From assembly GCA_033439795.1 (NCBI GenBank), contig JAUTDP010000003.1, positions 186,001-250,000 on the forward strand: a DNA stretch of 64,000 nucleotides, in the 5' to 3' direction. This document shows, piece after piece, positions 61,533-64,000 of the stretch (its first letter is position 1; every line of letters starts with the position of its first letter). The notes beneath the pieces were generated by a model, which was given only the letters and a program-made list of their open reading frames with translations, ran no database searches and was not told the origin of the DNA. The DNA comes from Sordaria brevicollis. Lineage: Eukaryota > Ascomycota > Sordariomycetes > Sordariales > Sordariaceae. Position numbers and translations under genes: made by a program.

Positions 61533-61603
61533 CATGGGGCCGTGCTTAAATTACCGCCAAGAATGTAAGGCCCCGTAACGAGGTCTGAGCGCTGAGATAA
61601 CTC

Positions 61604-62103
61604 TAGCTCTTGTTTGCTTTTGGACACTGCACAGCGTGTTGCAAAGAATGTCTCCTTTTCAATCTGCTTGCTAATCAAGTTCTCGCAGCCGAGTTCATCA
61701 ATAACGAAGTCTACTACACCTCCCATCTGTCTTCCACACTCCAATTAGATCCTCAGCACCACTCGACGATTCCTACCAGCTACAGCCACCTCCTCTTCCT
61801 CGATCCACCGACCGTTCGACGACGACGGCGACGACCAACTCCGCTGCCGGCCAGCTATAGCACGAGGCACGCATACGAAACGAGCGAGAACGATAACGAC
61901 AACCCAATCAATGGGCGAGGGAAACACTTGCTTCTCCCTGTCCCAATTATGTCTCGCCGTTCCTAAGAGAGACGGAAAAGCCGACAACGCGACAAGGAAA
62001 CGAAAGAGAACATGAAAAAACAAAGGGTAACGACGATAGAAAGGGGCAATTGAGCTGCTAGGCCAAGCCCGCATACAATTTGCAAACTCAACAAATACTC
62101 ACC
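61604..62103. other. Leader region of the gene at 62104
   Basis: Short frames only; probably promoter and 5' untranslated region. Confidence 0.4.
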
Positions 62104-64000
62104 ATGACCGAACAACACGAGCATGCCCCCCATGCTGGCAATTGGCAACAACGGTTCGATACCGAGACTGCGGCATTGGCCCTTCCTCAAACATCGTCAT
62201 CGCCCCTTCACCAGGGAAATCTCACAAGCCATCATGCTCTTGGGCGACAAGACATTGGTAACAGTGCGGCGGGAGTGGAAACAGTGACTCCTGTCAATCC
62301 CAGACAGAAGGCTGTCACTGTCAATGCCATGTCCACGGACTACCATTACGCCACTGCCGGTGCAGCCATCGCTGGCTTCGTGACTACACCAACCCATGCG
62401 ACGACGACAGAAGCGATACCGACAATACCGCAATGCATCAACAACCACGCCGGCGGGTGTACCGGCTGCGGGTCCTCTGTCTGCTCCTGTTCTGGTACAG
62501 TGACAGCGCCGTACAACCTATATGGCGACTATGGATGGGGCCCACAAAACACAGCGCCAATGCCAATGCCAGTGCCAGGTCTAATCCCAGCAGCAGCTCC
62601 CTCTGCTGCTGCCGCCGACACCTTTGTTGTTGACCGGAGCAGAGACTCCGAGTGCGGAGTGCCGGGTATGGGTGTGGATAGGAACAATTATCCGGCAACG
62701 GGTAGTCAACTAGTTATGCATGCCAATACCAGCCATGATCAACTTCATGACACTGGAGCTGGAGTGGGAGGTGGAGGTAGTGTCTTGTTCGGCGGCGGCA
62801 GCGAGAATTCAAACCAGAATCAACTTGACTCGAAGTTCCCCGCCCCAGGCCCAAGAGAATTCCCACAGCAACATGCTGGTCAGCATGAAGCCCAAGTCCA
62901 CGTGCCCCGGCCTCACCCGTCGCAACGATTTTGGTCGGAGTCGGACCAAACCGCCGGCACGCCCATGTCCATGCGAGAACCAAGGCCGGTGCCACTCAGG
63001 CTCGGCACTTCTCCCTCAGTCGAACTTTCAGTTGCGGCTCCAGGATATCCCAGTCCACATCGGGAAGGTTTCATGTCGTTTCAGCAACAGCAGCAACAGC
63101 AGGCCTATGATGGCATGGTACACCACTACCACCAGCTCCATGATGGTCACCGTTCAAACACCACCATGATGGTGACGAGCCCCAACTTGGGTTTTCCATA
63201 CCACCATCTCGACACCAGACAACAAGGCGGCGAGTCCTTTGCGACATATCACCACGACGATGGACAGCAGCATTTTATCATGGCGGGGACGAACCTCGTG
63301 ATGGACATGCAAGGCGACATGGATATGAATACAGGAATGGGGTTGGAGGTTCCGAGGGACACCGCTGAAGGTAGCCGCCATGAGCAGCAGCAGCAGCAGC
63401 AGCAGCACCACAACTTCATGGTACCCGACAATCAGAAGCATACCGACCGCCGACCCAGCTATATCATGCCCATGTCCATGCCATCAAGTGCCTCCGACAA
63501 CATCCGCATCAGGATGGATGGTTCATCCCAATCCGTAGCCGCATCGCCTCCTAGGAGCATCAACATCAACATGGACGCGGTTATTGCGGTGAGTGGGTTG
63601 TGGTCAGACTCGTTTTCTATTTTCCCAAAGTTCTCTTCGATTTTTGTCAGGGCTCTGGTAGACGAATTGAGAAACTAACTATGCCTCTTTTGACACTTTA
63701 GACTCAAACTTCCCCGATGCCGAGGCAGCCGCCACCGAGTGTCTGGCAACAACAACCACAAGAACAAGAACCACAAAAGCAGTATAATCAAAGGGTGGTG
63801 ACAATGGCGCTTGCCTTGTCGCCAGATGGCCTGTGCCACAATAATAAAGAGATAACGACGGATACTCGACAGCAAACGAGAGCGAGACCGAGGGCAACGA
63901 TGCCAAACGATAACGAAAACCAAACTCATGACCATAGACGAGAAGATACCCATAAAGAAGATAGAAAGGGAAAAGGTCGGGCTTCTGGAGCAGAACCGAA
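62104..64000 (+). CDS. Large Gln/His/Met-rich protein, 3' end outside the window
   Basis: The ATG at 62104 sits in an ideal context (CTCACCATGACC). Exon 1 runs to 63588, and the intron, 63589-63701, has a GTGAGT donor and an AACTAAC branch site. Exon 2 (63702 onward) stays open to the window end, giving about 594 residues so far. The visible part is low in hydrophobic segments and biased: a Cys/Gly patch (GGCTGCGSSVCSCSG), polyGln runs (near 63083-63100 and 63383-63405) and His/Met-rich stretches. Exon 2 is Gln-rich and then strongly charged (HDHRREDTHKEDRKGKGR). Such disordered regions are typical of fungal transcription regulators, so a DNA-binding domain may lie beyond the window. No domain is visible here. 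Confidence 0.72.

Overview
The window is from a filamentous ascomycete, most likely a Neurospora-like member of the Sordariales. The evidence is short introns (54-134 nt) with GTRNGT donors and CTNAC-type branch sites, tRNA genes with introns, Ser/Thr-rich secreted proteins, an ascomycete-type laccase ending in DSGI, and repeats turned into very AT-rich DNA by C-to-T (G-to-A) change in CpA context. That last sign is the mark of RIP (repeat-induced point mutation). The species assignment is inference.

Layout. 0-3.3 kb: tail of a gene, then a repeat-bearing Gln-rich locus whose coding signal changes frame several times. 3.3-15 kb: cytochrome P450 (+), a 665-aa Thr/Ser-rich secreted protein (+), an OTT_1508-type deaminase (-) and a three-finger C2H2 protein (+) with one in-frame TAG. 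15.9-22 kb: two divergent membrane-protein genes, both broken, with a hAT transposon (8-bp target duplication) between them at the 5' end of the right-hand gene. 22-25 kb: tRNA-Lys and two small hypothetical genes. 25.3-31.9 kb: a Ty1/copia retrotransposon on the minus strand, with 198-bp LTRs and a 5-bp target duplication, destroyed by RIP. 32.3-33.2 kb: a hypothetical coiled-coil protein. 33.7-37.0 kb: a second RIP-damaged DNA transposon with ~43-bp inverted ends and an 8-bp target duplication. 38.2-55 kb: a dense gene run with a MUP1-type amino acid permease (-), laccase (-), SFH5 lipid transfer protein (+), a glyoxalase/VOC-fold gene with a 1-nt frameshift (+), an Asp f 4-like secreted protein (-), a pepsin-type aspartic protease (+) and a small double-psi beta-barrel secreted protein (+). 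56-62 kb: tRNA-Tyr, then almost 5 kb without a convincing gene and a nested fold-back repeat. 62.1 kb to the end: a large Gln/His/Met-rich protein that runs off the window.

Functionally this is an accessory or secretome-rich stretch: laccase, aspartic protease, DPBB protein, Asp f 4-like protein and the Thr/Ser-rich protein are all expected outside the cell. SFH5 and the tRNAs are housekeeping. No metabolic cluster is evident around the P450. The most unusual points are a zinc-finger-like coding island inside the hAT element that has escaped RIP, complementary RIP boundaries in the two copia LTRs, and the number of genes with a single stop or 1-nt frameshift. Whether these breaks are real or assembly errors is open. 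All exon joins were read by eye; no alignment or search was run.
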